Assembly: GCA_947367315.1 (NCBI GenBank)
Contig: CANBDX010000017.1
Span: forward strand, 1 to 40,031
Direction: 5' to 3'
DNA from: an uncultured Bacteroidales bacterium
GTDB lineage: Bacteria; Bacteroidota; Bacteroidia; Bacteroidales; UBA932
Length of the DNA: 40,031 nucleotides
Under the pieces are notes generated by a model. The model was not told the DNA's origin. It saw only the letters and a program-made list of their open reading frames with translations, and made no database searches. This document shows positions 32,733-40,031 of this stretch, one piece after another (within the stretch, counting starts at the first letter, position 1; each line of letters starts with the position of its first letter). A program made the translations under genes and the position numbers.

Positions 32733-33047
32733 ATGGCAAAAGTTATTACAGACGCGAATTTCGCGGAGACCTTGAATACAGACATGCCTGTATTGGTTGA
32801 TTTCTGGGCTACATGGTGTGGTCCATGCAAGGCTATTTCTCCAGTCATTGAGGAAGTTGCAGCTGAGTATGAAGGCAAGGCTGTCGTGGCAAAATGCAAT
32901 GTGGACGACTGCGACGACGTTCCTATGACATACGGAATCAGAAGCATCCCTACCCTCCTTTTCTTCAAGAACGGAGAGCTTGTGGACAGACACGTGGGTG
33001 TCATCTCGAAGGCTGATCTCTCTGCGAAGATTGATGCACTTCTTTAA
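32733..33047 (+). CDS. trxA: Thioredoxin
   Basis: A 104-residue disulfide reductant of the cytoplasm. FWATWCGPC at residues 24-32 places the redox pair at Cys29 and Cys32, and the cis-Pro is in GIRSIPTLLFF. There is no signal peptide, so it is cytosolic despite lying between two exported barrels. It sits 6 bp after the first barrel gene and 10 bp before the second, surely in one transcript. Two further Cys in AKCNVDDCDDV are uncommon for thioredoxin and might be an extra redox pair. Confidence 0.95.
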   Translation: MAKVITDANFAETLNTDMPVLVDFWATWCGPCKAISPVIEEVAAEYEGKAVVAKCNVDDCDDVPMTYGIRSIPTLLFFKNGELVDRHVGVISKADLSAKIDALL

Positions 33048-33057
33048 TTGAAATGTT

Positions 33058-33696
33058 ATGAAAAGGTTTTTTATTGCAGCCGCTGTGGCTGTGATGTCGC
33101 TTTTCTATGCGCAGAAGGCTGATGCCGGCATTCTTGTCGATGGTCTTGGCGTGACTGCTGGCGTAAACTTCAGCACTCTTGACGGGCTGAAGGATCTTAA
33201 TATGAAGGCCGCTGCAGGTTTTAATGTCGGTGTTTTATATGATTTCAAGATATCGGTACCTGTGGTTCCCATACATATCCAGCCGTCTCTTACCTACACC
33301 ATGAAGAGCGCAGATATCGGAACAAAGCTTGCAGATGCAGATTTCTCGGTAGGATATCTTGAGCTGATGGCTTCTGTCCAGCCGAGTCTTGATGTGGTAC
33401 TGGCCCGTATATTTCTTGATATCAGCCCTTATGTCGGCTATGGACTCCATGGTTCAGGCGACCTGAAGGAGCTTTGGAGCAGGGATGTGGTGAACAAGCT
33501 TGAGTATGGTATAGGACTTGGTGCCGGACTCAAGATCTGGAAGATCCAGGCTCTTGCAAGATACAGCTGGAATTTCGGTGGCCTGGTTAATACTACGGAT
33601 ACAATGGATGACGGCTTTGGTGTTCTGGATGTCTACAAGACTATCAAGGGTGCCAATTTCGGCGGAGTTACCGTATCTGTCGCGTATATCTTTTAA
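33058..33696 (+). CDS. Outer-membrane beta-barrel protein, paralogue of the gene at 32010
   Basis: A 212-residue exported protein with a signal peptide (residues 1-23) and the same order of strands as the barrel encoded at 32010: LGVTAGVNFS, VVPIHIQPSLTYTMK, FSVGYLELMASVQ, LEYGIGLGAGLKIWKIQALARYSWNFG split over two strands. The shared GxGAGLxxxxxQxxARYxWNFG ending suggests a duplication with trxA between the copies. The function is unknown. Confidence 0.8.
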   Translation: MKRFFIAAAVAVMSLFYAQKADAGILVDGLGVTAGVNFSTLDGLKDLNMKAAAGFNVGVLYDFKISVPVVPIHIQPSLTYTMKSADIGTKLADADFSVGYLELMASVQPSLDVVLARIFLDISPYVGYGLHGSGDLKELWSRDVVNKLEYGIGLGAGLKIWKIQALARYSWNFGGLVNTTDTMDDGFGVLDVYKTIKGANFGGVTVSVAYIF

Positions 33697-33711
33697 CGGA
33701 GACTTGCTCGG

Positions 33712-34245
33712 ATGAAAGGAAAAATAGCGGTATTCTGCTCGGCAAGCTCGGAAATAGATCCAAAATACAATAAAGTCGCCCGTGATTTTGTCCGGGCGGC
33801 TTCGTTGCGTGGATATGGCATCGTTACTGGTGGTACTGTCAAGGGTACTATGGGCGAAGTGGCAGACGAGATTGTCAAGTGTGGAGGATGGCATCGTGGT
33901 GTCATCCCAAGATTTATGACACAGTGGGTTTATCCTGAGATGTCGGAAACGATATGGACAGATACTATGTCCGAGAGGAAGGAACTTCTGAGAGAGGATA
34001 CATGTGGCGTGGTTGCGCTTCCGGGAGGTATAGGAACGCTTGATGAACTTATCGAGACGTTTGCCCTTATCCACCTGAAGCGGTATTTCGGAAAGATACT
34101 TGTCCTGAACCATGACGGTTTCTACGAGCCTCTCAAGGCGTTGCTTGATCATTATGTGTCGGAAGGCATGCTAAAGGAGGAGACAAGGTCGAAGATTGTA
34201 TTTGCAGCTGATCCGGAAGAACTTCTGGATGCTCTTGAAGGATGA
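33712..34245 (+). CDS. LOG-family protein (TIGR00730 type)
   Basis: A 177-residue Rossmann-fold protein of the LOG group, whose plant and bacterial members release adenine-type cytokinin bases from their 5'-monophosphates; in most bacteria the substrate is unproven. Visible are the N-terminal IAVFCSAS, GYGIVTGGTVKGTMG, SERKELL and the diagnostic PGGIGTLDE (PGGxGTxxE) near residue 104. It begins 15 bp after the second barrel gene and ends 1 bp before the prenyl synthase. Confidence 0.9.
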   Translation: MKGKIAVFCSASSEIDPKYNKVARDFVRAASLRGYGIVTGGTVKGTMGEVADEIVKCGGWHRGVIPRFMTQWVYPEMSETIWTDTMSERKELLREDTCGVVALPGGIGTLDELIETFALIHLKRYFGKILVLNHDGFYEPLKALLDHYVSEGMLKEETRSKIVFAADPEELLDALEG

Positions 34246-34246
34246 T

Positions 34247-35230
34247 ATGGATATAAAGACTGTACGGGAATATCTTGGAAATGACTGGACGGCGGTGCAG
34301 GAAAACATCGCATCTGTATTGAGAAGCGACATCGCACTTCTCAACGCTACGAATGATTCCATCCTTGCCAATTCCGGTAAGCAGCTGCGTCCGTTGCTTT
34401 CGCTTCTTGTAGCGAAGGCATGCAACGGAGGCGTGGTTACTGATGCATCCGTAAGATATGCGGCGGCATCGGAACTTCTGCATAATGCAACCCTTCTGCA
34501 TGATGATGTGGCGGATGACAGCGACCAGAGAAGGGGAGTGCCCACAATCAGGTCACTGATGGGACCGTCTGTGTCTGTCCTGGTAGGTGACTACTGGCTG
34601 GTGAAGGCCATGGAGCTTATTCTTCGTGATGCGGCCACGGATGCGCGTACTATCAGGATATTCTCAAAGACTCTCAGCGACCTTGCGGCAGGAGAAATGC
34701 TTCAGCTGCAGAAGGCACAGAGCGGTGACACTGATGAAAAGGATTACCTCAGGGTGATCTACAGCAAGACGGCTTCTCTGTTTGAGGCAGCATGTCTTTC
34801 GGCAGCTGTGTCCGTCGGAGCTTCTGCCGAATATGAAAAGGCGACCGTGGATTATGCGGTGGCTCTCGGTCTTGCGTTCCAGATCAAGGATGATATCCTG
34901 GATTATGATGGTACCGAGTCCGTCGGAAAGCCTTTGGGAGTCGATGTGCTGGAGCAGAAGATAACTCTTCCTCTTCTCGGGGCTCTTATTTCATCCTCTG
35001 ATGAAGAGGCCTCTGAAATAAGGAATAAGATAGGCGAAATCCTCGACCATCCTGAATATCGCGATGATATCGTGTCCTTTGTGAAGGAGAAGCACGGAAT
35101 TGAATATGCCTTGGAAAGGCTGCAGCAATATGTTGATGATGCTGTGAGGGCGCTGGATGTGCTTCCGGATTCGGTAGAGAAGGAGTGTCTGGTAAACCTT
35201 GCGCACTACACTGCCATAAGGGAAAAGTAA
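34247..35230 (+). CDS. Polyprenyl diphosphate synthase
   Basis: A trans-type prenyl synthase of 327 residues that adds isopentenyl units to an allylic diphosphate, probably giving the side chain of menaquinone. First Asp-rich motif: LLHDDVADDSDQRR (the DDxxD-type, near residue 84); second: FQIKDDILDYDG. GKQLRPLL holds the IPP-binding Arg and Lys. I chose ATG 34247 (TGA T ATG after the LOG gene); upstream ATGs in the open frame overlap the LOG coding sequence. Chain length cannot be deduced reliably. Confidence 0.9.
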   Translation: MDIKTVREYLGNDWTAVQENIASVLRSDIALLNATNDSILANSGKQLRPLLSLLVAKACNGGVVTDASVRYAAASELLHNATLLHDDVADDSDQRRGVPTIRSLMGPSVSVLVGDYWLVKAMELILRDAATDARTIRIFSKTLSDLAAGEMLQLQKAQSGDTDEKDYLRVIYSKTASLFEAACLSAAVSVGASAEYEKATVDYAVALGLAFQIKDDILDYDGTESVGKPLGVDVLEQKITLPLLGALISSSDEEASEIRNKIGEILDHPEYRDDIVSFVKEKHGIEYALERLQQYVDDAVRALDVLPDSVEKECLVNLAHYTAIREK

Positions 35231-35257
35231 AGGTTTGGAAATTGCGGAACTTGCGGA

Positions 35258-36313
35258 ATGAAGTTTTCAGAGATAATAGGCAATAGGGAAGTGGTTCAGG
35301 CGCTGCGTTCGATGGCTGACAGCGACAGGGTGGCTCATGCCATGCTTCTGTATGAGAACGAGGGCTGCGGAGCATTGGCTCTTGCCCTTGCCTATGTGCA
35401 GTATCTCAATTGTGCGAATCCTTCAGGCGGAGATTCCTGCGGCGAGTGTCCTTCCTGCCGTCAGATGTCCAAGCTCATACATCCCGATGTCCATTTCGTG
35501 TTCCCTGTGAATAAGGGCTCGAAGACTTCTGATGACAAGCCGACATCTGAGTCATACCTCAAGTTCTGGAGGGAACTGGCGCTTGCAAATCCGTACTTTA
35601 CCGAGGCTGATCTACAGAAGGCCATCGGTATAGAAAGCAAGAACGGGCTTATAGCTGTGGCGGAGGCTAAGTCCATAATCGGCAAGCTGTCGCTGGCTTC
35701 AGTGACAGACGGATATAAGGCCGTGATATTCTATCTGCCTGAAAAGATGAATCAGGAGACAGCCAACAGGCTTCTGAAACTTGTGGAGGAACCGCCTGAA
35801 AAGACGCTTTTCCTGTTTATTACCCATGCTCCGGAAAAGGTGCTTCAGACCATTTTTTCCCGTTGTCAGAGCGTTAGGGTCATGCCTTTGACGAGGGAAG
35901 AGGCTGACAAGGTGCGTGGAATGAATCCTTTTGACGAGGATGAGCAGTATATGATGTTCATGGACCTGTTTTCGGATCTGATGAACGGCATTATGTCGAG
36001 GGATCTGATGAGCGTGCTGGAATGTGCGGAGACTATGGCTGCCCTTGAATCCCGCGAGAAGCAGAAGGCATTCTGCTCTTTTATGAGTGAGTGTATAAGA
36101 AAGATATTCCTGATCAGGCAGAAGATGCCTCAGATAGCGGATGTGCGTGAGCAGGAAATGATGTTTTATGAAAATATGGCCTCGAAGTGCAAGGATACCT
36201 TCTGCACCAGGACCGTAACAAATATAGAGAAGGTCGTGGCCTTGATCGACAGGAATGTGAGTTCGAAGATGCTTTTCTGCGACCTTGTCAATCGTATGTT
36301 TTTAAGTATTTAA
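35258..36313 (+). CDS. holB: DNA polymerase III subunit delta'
   Basis: A 351-residue clamp-loader subunit of the AAA+ fold. The N-terminal part reads IIGNREVVQALRSMADSDRVAHAMLLYENEGCG; the place of a Walker A loop has no Lys, as expected of delta'. Zinc-binding cysteines follow (CANPSGGDSCGECPSC), then EKMNQETANRLLKLVEEPPE, the highly conserved clamp-loader block, and FSRCQSVR, the Arg-finger-type SRC motif. It is followed after 1 bp by ricT, the same order as holB-yaaT in Bacillus. Confidence 0.9.
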   Translation: MKFSEIIGNREVVQALRSMADSDRVAHAMLLYENEGCGALALALAYVQYLNCANPSGGDSCGECPSCRQMSKLIHPDVHFVFPVNKGSKTSDDKPTSESYLKFWRELALANPYFTEADLQKAIGIESKNGLIAVAEAKSIIGKLSLASVTDGYKAVIFYLPEKMNQETANRLLKLVEEPPEKTLFLFITHAPEKVLQTIFSRCQSVRVMPLTREEADKVRGMNPFDEDEQYMMFMDLFSDLMNGIMSRDLMSVLECAETMAALESREKQKAFCSFMSECIRKIFLIRQKMPQIADVREQEMMFYENMASKCKDTFCTRTVTNIEKVVALIDRNVSSKMLFCDLVNRMFLSI

Positions 36314-36314
36314 G

Positions 36315-37463
36315 ATGGAAGCTAAAAAATATGACTGTTCACGTGGATGTACAGTAGAACGTGCCGAATCGGGAGAACTGCAGTGCAACTATCGTCAGGG
36401 ATGTTGCAAGCTTGAGGTGTATGACTGGCTTCAGGGCGTGAGTCAGGAGCAGTACAAGGATTATTTCGAGGTACGCTTCAAGAATACCCGCAAAGGAATC
36501 TACCGCAACGGTTCCGGCCAGAGTGTGAAGACCGGTGACCTGGTGATAGTGGAGGCTGCCAACGGCCACGATCTGGGTATCGTGACTTTGGAAGGCCCTA
36601 TAGTGGCGCGTCAGATGAAGAGCCGCAGGATAGATCCTGAGAACTATGAGTTCAAGCGTATCTACCGCAAGGCAAAGCTTTTCGATATAGAGAAATGGCA
36701 GGAAGCCATTGCCCGTGAGCATGAGACGATGATCCGTTCACGTCAGATAGCGGCGGAGCTCGGTCTCGAGATGAAGATCGGAGATGTGGAGTTCCAGGGT
36801 GACGGCACCAAGGCCATCTTCTATTATATTGCGGATGGTCGAGTGGATTTCCGCCAGCTTATCAAGGTGTTTGCCGAAGAGTTCCGGATCAGGATAGAGA
36901 TGAAGCAGATCGGTGCCCGTCAGGAGGCCGGACTTATCGGTGGTCTTGGTGTTTGCGGCCGTGAACTCTGCTGCTCGAACTACATTTCCACCTTCCAGTC
37001 CATCACAACGTCCGCTGCCCGTGTGCAGGATCTCTCGCTCAATCCGCAGAAGCTGGCAGGCCAGTGCGGAAAGCTCAAATGCTGTCTCAACTACGAGACT
37101 GCGGCCTATATGGATGCCCAGTCCCGTATCCCGAGGGTGAACAATCCTCTTGAGTTCCAGGACGGACTGGCATATCTGATGAAGACCGATATCCTGCGTG
37201 AGATCATGTATTTCTCATATGATCCGTCATCTCTGGCAAACCTGTATCCTCTTTACGCGGAGGATGTATGGGATATCATCCGCATGAACAGGAACGGAGA
37301 GAAGCCGGAATCGCTTAAGGCTGATGTCCAGCCGGCGGCACCAGAGTTTGTGACGGCTGTGGGAGACGATGCTATCAACCGCTTCGACGAGGCCCGCAAA
37401 CGCAAGAAGAAAAAGAGAAGAAACGGAAATAAAGGAGGCGGAAATGGGAAAAGACAAGCTTAG
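36315..37463 (+). CDS. ricT: PSP1-domain protein RicT (YaaT)
   Basis: A 382-residue protein of the PSP1 C-terminal-domain family. The PSP1 region, with a Cys cluster (GVCGRELCCSNYISTF and QCGKLKCCLNYE), is about residues 60-270; in Bacillus the RicAFT complex binds 4Fe-4S clusters and affects RNase Y-dependent RNA processing. The N-terminal CSRGCTVE and CNYRQGCCKLEVYDW add more Cys. The C-terminal tail is Lys/Arg-rich (RKRKKKKRRNGNKGG), suggesting RNA binding. Its end overlaps trmB by 20 bp. Confidence 0.9.
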   Translation: MEAKKYDCSRGCTVERAESGELQCNYRQGCCKLEVYDWLQGVSQEQYKDYFEVRFKNTRKGIYRNGSGQSVKTGDLVIVEAANGHDLGIVTLEGPIVARQMKSRRIDPENYEFKRIYRKAKLFDIEKWQEAIAREHETMIRSRQIAAELGLEMKIGDVEFQGDGTKAIFYYIADGRVDFRQLIKVFAEEFRIRIEMKQIGARQEAGLIGGLGVCGRELCCSNYISTFQSITTSAARVQDLSLNPQKLAGQCGKLKCCLNYETAAYMDAQSRIPRVNNPLEFQDGLAYLMKTDILREIMYFSYDPSSLANLYPLYAEDVWDIIRMNRNGEKPESLKADVQPAAPEFVTAVGDDAINRFDEARKRKKKKRRNGNKGGGNGKRQA

Positions 37464-38268
37464 GAAATTCAGGGAGAACGAGACTTTCAGGTGTCTTCTC
37501 CAGCCTTCGACCGCCGAGGTCCTGAACTGCGACCATCCTGTCAAGGGCAACTGGGGCCGTGATTTCTTCGGGAATGACAACCCGATAGTGCTCGAACTGG
37601 GCTGCGGCAAGGGAGACTATACCATAGACCTTGCCGAGCGCAATCCTTCCTGCAATTATATCGGAGTGGATATCAAGGGAGCCCGTCTGTGGAAAGGAGC
37701 AAAATATGCAGAGGAGCATGGTCTTAAGAATGTGGCTTTTCTGCGCACCCGCATAGAATTCATAGAGTCACTTTTTGCGGCTGGAGAAGTGTCTGAAATA
37801 TGGATTACATTTGCAGACCCTCAGATCGGACGTGAGAAGAAGCGCCTTACAGCCCCTCTTTTCATGAACCGCTATCGCAATTTTCTAAAGCAGGGCGGAA
37901 TTATCCATCTTAAGACGGACAGCCGTTATCTTCATGAATATTCACGTGCGTTGGCCGAGCAGAACTCTCTGGAGGTGCTGGCTTGCGGAACGGATATCTA
38001 TGGTGAGGACAGGGAAAGGCTTTATTCGAGCGGCCTGTGTTCTGTAAGCGGCCGTGATGCCGTGGATGCACTTTTCGCCGTGCAGACATTCTATGAGTCA
38101 CAGTATCTTGCCCAGGGATTCCCTATCACTTATCTTGCCTTCCGGGCTGACCACGATGGACAGTATATGAGTCCCGAGTGGGATGAGGACCGCTGGAAGG
38201 ATGAGAACCATCATTTCGTCATCCCTTCAGGTCTTCCGGTAGCCTCCAAGTTCTATCCGGAGGGATAG
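37444..38268 (+). CDS. trmB: tRNA (guanine(46)-N7)-methyltransferase
   Basis: Methylates N7 of G46 in the tRNA variable loop. ATG 37444 (274 residues) overlaps the ricT end; a longer frame from 37369 lies entirely in ricT. SAM-binding motif VLELGCGKGDYTIDLA (residues about 50-65), YIGVDIKGARLWKGA, and the TrmB-specific ITFADPQIGREKKRL, in which the usual DPWPKxRH core has the variant DPQIGREK, as often in Bacteroidota, then HLKTDS. It is last in the eight-gene operon and convergent with smpB. Confidence 0.9.
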   Translation: MGKDKLRKFRENETFRCLLQPSTAEVLNCDHPVKGNWGRDFFGNDNPIVLELGCGKGDYTIDLAERNPSCNYIGVDIKGARLWKGAKYAEEHGLKNVAFLRTRIEFIESLFAAGEVSEIWITFADPQIGREKKRLTAPLFMNRYRNFLKQGGIIHLKTDSRYLHEYSRALAEQNSLEVLACGTDIYGEDRERLYSSGLCSVSGRDAVDALFAVQTFYESQYLAQGFPITYLAFRADHDGQYMSPEWDEDRWKDENHHFVIPSGLPVASKFYPEG

Positions 38269-38276
38269 GACTTGGA

Positions 38277-38726
38277 TCAGATGCGGTCCATCTCGCGACG
38301 GAGGTCCTTCTCTTTTATGGAGGCGCGCTTGTCGTATTCCTTCTTACCGCGAGCCAGGGCTATAAGCAGCTTTGCATATCCATTGTCGGCAATATATAGC
38401 TTAACGGCAACAATGGTAAGGCCTTTTTCCTTGACCGAGCGCTGAAGTCTGTTAAGTTCCTTTCGTGTCAGCATCAGCTTGCGTTCACGGCGAGGGTCGT
38501 GCTTTCCCCAGCTGCCCCACCAGTACTCAGCCACATGCATATTCTTGACATACAGTTCGTTGTTATTGAAATAGCAATATGCGTCCACCAATGAGGCCTT
38601 CCCGGCTCTTATGGACTTTATTTCGGTACCTGTCAGCACCATACCGGCCTGGAAGGTCTCAATGAACTCATAGTCGAATGAAGCCCTGCGGTTCTTTATC
38701 TCTATATTGCTCTTTGCTTTCGGCAT
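38277..38726 (-). CDS. smpB: SsrA-binding protein
   Basis: A 149-residue partner of tmRNA that brings it to stalled ribosomes for trans-translation. It has [20 protein letters not shown] at the N-terminus, [14 protein letters not shown], then the [11 protein letters not shown] segment and the basic C-terminal tail [19 protein letters not shown], which enters the decoding site. The length and order are those of the family. It is convergent with trmB, 9 bp between the stops, and has its own promoter. The tmRNA gene is not in this window. Confidence 0.97.
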   Translation of the reverse strand: MPKAKSNIEIKNRRASFDYEFIETFQAGMVLTGTEIKSIRAGKASLVDAYCYFNNNELYVKNMHVAEYWWGSWGKHDPRRERKLMLTRKELNRLQRSVKEKGLTIVAVKLYIADNGYAKLLIALARGKKEYDKRASIKEKDLRREMDRI

Positions 38727-38768
38727 AATCTAACTTAAGTTTTGTCTCGCGACTCTCGCATAAAGTTG

Positions 38769-38776
38769 CAAATGTA
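38769..38776 (-). promoter_or_regulatory. smpB promoter, -7 element
   Basis: TACATTTG on the minus strand, 42 bp before the start; no clear -33. Confidence 0.4.
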
Positions 38777-38807
38777 GTGCTTTTTTCTCAATTGTTTCAT
38801 AAAATGC

Positions 38808-38815
38808 TATCTTTG
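38808..38815 (+). promoter_or_regulatory. miaA promoter, -7 element
   Basis: TATCTTTG ends only 7 bp before ATG 38823. The usual start site after this element would fall at or within a few bases of that ATG. Confidence 0.55.
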
Positions 38816-38822
38816 CAGGACT

Positions 38823-39893
38823 ATGGCAAAGAAACCTTTTACACCAATTCCGCCAATGGCCGAACTGCCTTCCGCCGAGGAAATCAACGTTCGCGAATTG
38901 CTGGATAAATACCTCTCCGGCGAAATCGACCTGATATGCGTCCTGGGTCCGACTGCTTCAGGAAAGACCCGTTATGCAGTCCGTCTTGCCCGTCAGATCA
39001 ATGAACTGCTGCAGGAGATCTCCGGTCGTGTCGGGGATGACGTCACTGCCGGCCCGACCTGCAATCTAAGAAAAGCGGAAATAATATCTGCGGATTCAAG
39101 GCAGGTCTATAGAGGAATGGATATCGGAACAGGGAAGGACATAGACGAATACTGCGAGATTCCATACCATCTCATTGATATCGTTGATGCCGGTACCAAG
39201 TATAATATATTCGAATACCAGCGCGATTTCGAAAGGGTCTATAAAGATATCAGAGACAGAAACTGCATTCCTGTTCTATGCGGTGGAAGCGGACTTTACA
39301 TTGAAGCGGCGACGTGCGGGTATTCATTGCCGGAAGTGGCGCCGAATCCTCAGTTGCGTGCAGAACTGGAAAAGGAAACAGATGAGACTCTCGTCGCAAG
39401 GCTGGCAGCCTTGAAGCCCCTTCACAACACCACCGACTACGACACCCGCAAGCGTCTGATCCGCGCACTGGAAATTGCGATCTACGAAGCTGAGCATCCT
39501 GTGCAGCGCACAGCATTCCTCCCAAAGAGTACATACTACATCGGCACTCTTGTATCACGCGAAGAGCGCAACGCAAAAATTGACAGGCGCCTTGACGCCC
39601 GTCTCGAAGAAGGAATGGTGGAAGAGATCCGGAGTCTGATGAACGGCACCCATCCGTCACAACTCATCAAAGAAGGCACCACCACCCTTTCCGGGCAGCC
39701 TATAGCGGCAGAAGATTTGATCTACTATGGACTGGAGTATAAATTCGTGACGCTTCACCTGACCGGAGAACTCACTTTTGAAGATATGCGTCATCAGCTT
39801 GCCACAGCCATCCATCAGTTTGCCAAGCGACAGATGACCTGGTTCAGAGGCATGGAACGAAAAGGTATTGTCATACACTGGACCGAAGTATAA
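38823..39893 (+). CDS. miaA: tRNA dimethylallyltransferase
   Basis: Transfers a dimethylallyl group to N6 of A37 in tRNAs reading UNN codons. P-loop GPTASGKT at residues 43-50, ISADSRQVYRGMDIGTGK, YHLIDIV and CGGSGLYIEA are the family blocks. With 356 residues it is longer than the usual 300 or so: about 35 residues precede the P-loop, and an insertion of about 25 (INELLQEISGRVGDDVTAGP region) separates the P-loop helix from the ADSR block. The start may be ATG 38823 or Met12 at 38856; the second would leave a 35-40 nt leader. Confidence 0.92.
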   Translation: MAKKPFTPIPPMAELPSAEEINVRELLDKYLSGEIDLICVLGPTASGKTRYAVRLARQINELLQEISGRVGDDVTAGPTCNLRKAEIISADSRQVYRGMDIGTGKDIDEYCEIPYHLIDIVDAGTKYNIFEYQRDFERVYKDIRDRNCIPVLCGGSGLYIEAATCGYSLPEVAPNPQLRAELEKETDETLVARLAALKPLHNTTDYDTRKRLIRALEIAIYEAEHPVQRTAFLPKSTYYIGTLVSREERNAKIDRRLDARLEEGMVEEIRSLMNGTHPSQLIKEGTTTLSGQPIAAEDLIYYGLEYKFVTLHLTGELTFEDMRHQLATAIHQFAKRQMTWFRGMERKGIVIHWTEV

Positions 39894-39897
39894 TAAG

Positions 39898-39923
39898 AAG
39901 AGGGTGATACGTCATCCTCTTTT
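39898..39923 (+). terminator. miaA terminator
   Basis: AAGAGGGTGA (39898-39907) pairs with TCATCCTCTT (39912-39921), loop TACG, one G-T pair, then T residues. It begins 5 bp after the miaA stop. Confidence 0.8.
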
Positions 39924-39975
39924 CGTATATAGTTACATGTAGGAGCGGAGATAGGGGTAAGTTTGGCCCGGTTCC

Positions 39976-40022
39976 GTCGGAACAAGTTCCGACTCCATCC
40001 CTCCCACCGCTATCGCGGCGGG
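39976..40022. repeat. Two palindromes at the right edge
   Basis: GTCGGAAC-AA-GTTCCGAC (39976-39993, perfect 8 bp stem) and CCCACCGC-TATC-GCGGCGGG (40003-40022, one A-C mismatch in 8 pairs). The setting becomes C-rich toward the end. They resemble the beginning of a dispersed repeat cut by the window edge. Confidence 0.55.
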
Positions 40023-40031
40023 CCCCTCCCT

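Noticed and set aside
35258..35400. Missing Walker A Lys in the delta' subunit as a sign of decay
   Set aside because: Delta' subunits normally lack a working P-loop; the rest of the protein is intact.
1..40031. tRNA, rRNA, tmRNA or RNase P RNA genes
   Set aside because: No cloverleaf-like or known RNA sequence was recognised by eye, although smpB and rnpA are present; a covariance-model scan was not possible.

Overview
The window looks like chromosomal DNA of a Bacteroidales bacterium (phylum Bacteroidota, near 50 percent GC, genus not determinable by eye). The grounds are the recurring Bacteroidota promoter signature (TTTG/TTG about 19-21 bp before TAnnTTTG) and the absence of clear Shine-Dalgarno sites. 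Gene content agrees: a DUF4271-hemD-rnpA-yidD cluster, a DUF2723/GT117 membrane glycosyltransferase, a fimbrillin-like lipoprotein, and a PG0541-type PII-like protein behind an RND pump. Nearly all genes are housekeeping or cell-envelope genes; no tRNA, rRNA or CRISPR array was seen.

Layout. 1-6465: malate dehydrogenase (minus), a phosphopantetheinyl transferase preceded by a doubtful small ORF, the anaerobic ribonucleotide reductase nrdD (no nrdG beside it), a LolD-type ABC ATPase and a TrmN6-like tRNA methyltransferase with a Cys-rich insertion. 6469-7927 (minus): an ECF sigma factor, a one-TM putative anti-sigma protein and a Spy-like periplasmic protein. 8011-12424: lepA (plus), then a minus-strand run SUI1 - DUF4271 - hemD - rnpA - yidD. 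12504-19302: DUF2723 glycosyltransferase, an apparently truncated fimbrillin-like lipoprotein, an RlmI-like methyltransferase (minus) and a secreted aldose 1-epimerase.

19303-23215 is the accessory part. It holds the 3' end of a dead IS3-family transposase, three palindromic elements, and an AAA/DUF4143 ATPase gene collapsed by an internal deletion. Next come pgk, whose leader is built from copies of a dispersed repeat, and a gene for a REP-associated tyrosine transposase (RAYT, HUH/Y1). The RAYT gene is bracketed on each side by a pair of GTCGGCCACA...TGTGGCCGAC hairpins. That unit is the most interesting object in the window.

23216-31875: lgt and a ProX-like deacylase overlap by 4 bp. An AraC-family regulator (minus) lies divergent from a TolC - adaptor - RND pump operon that ends with the PII-like protein. 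A hairpin at 31919-31955 ends that operon and encloses the -10-like element that probably starts the next one. 32010-38268: eight tightly packed plus-strand genes (beta-barrel protein, thioredoxin, second beta-barrel protein, LOG-family hydrolase, polyprenyl synthase, holB, ricT, trmB). The window ends with smpB (minus), miaA (plus), a terminator and the start of another palindrome-rich segment.
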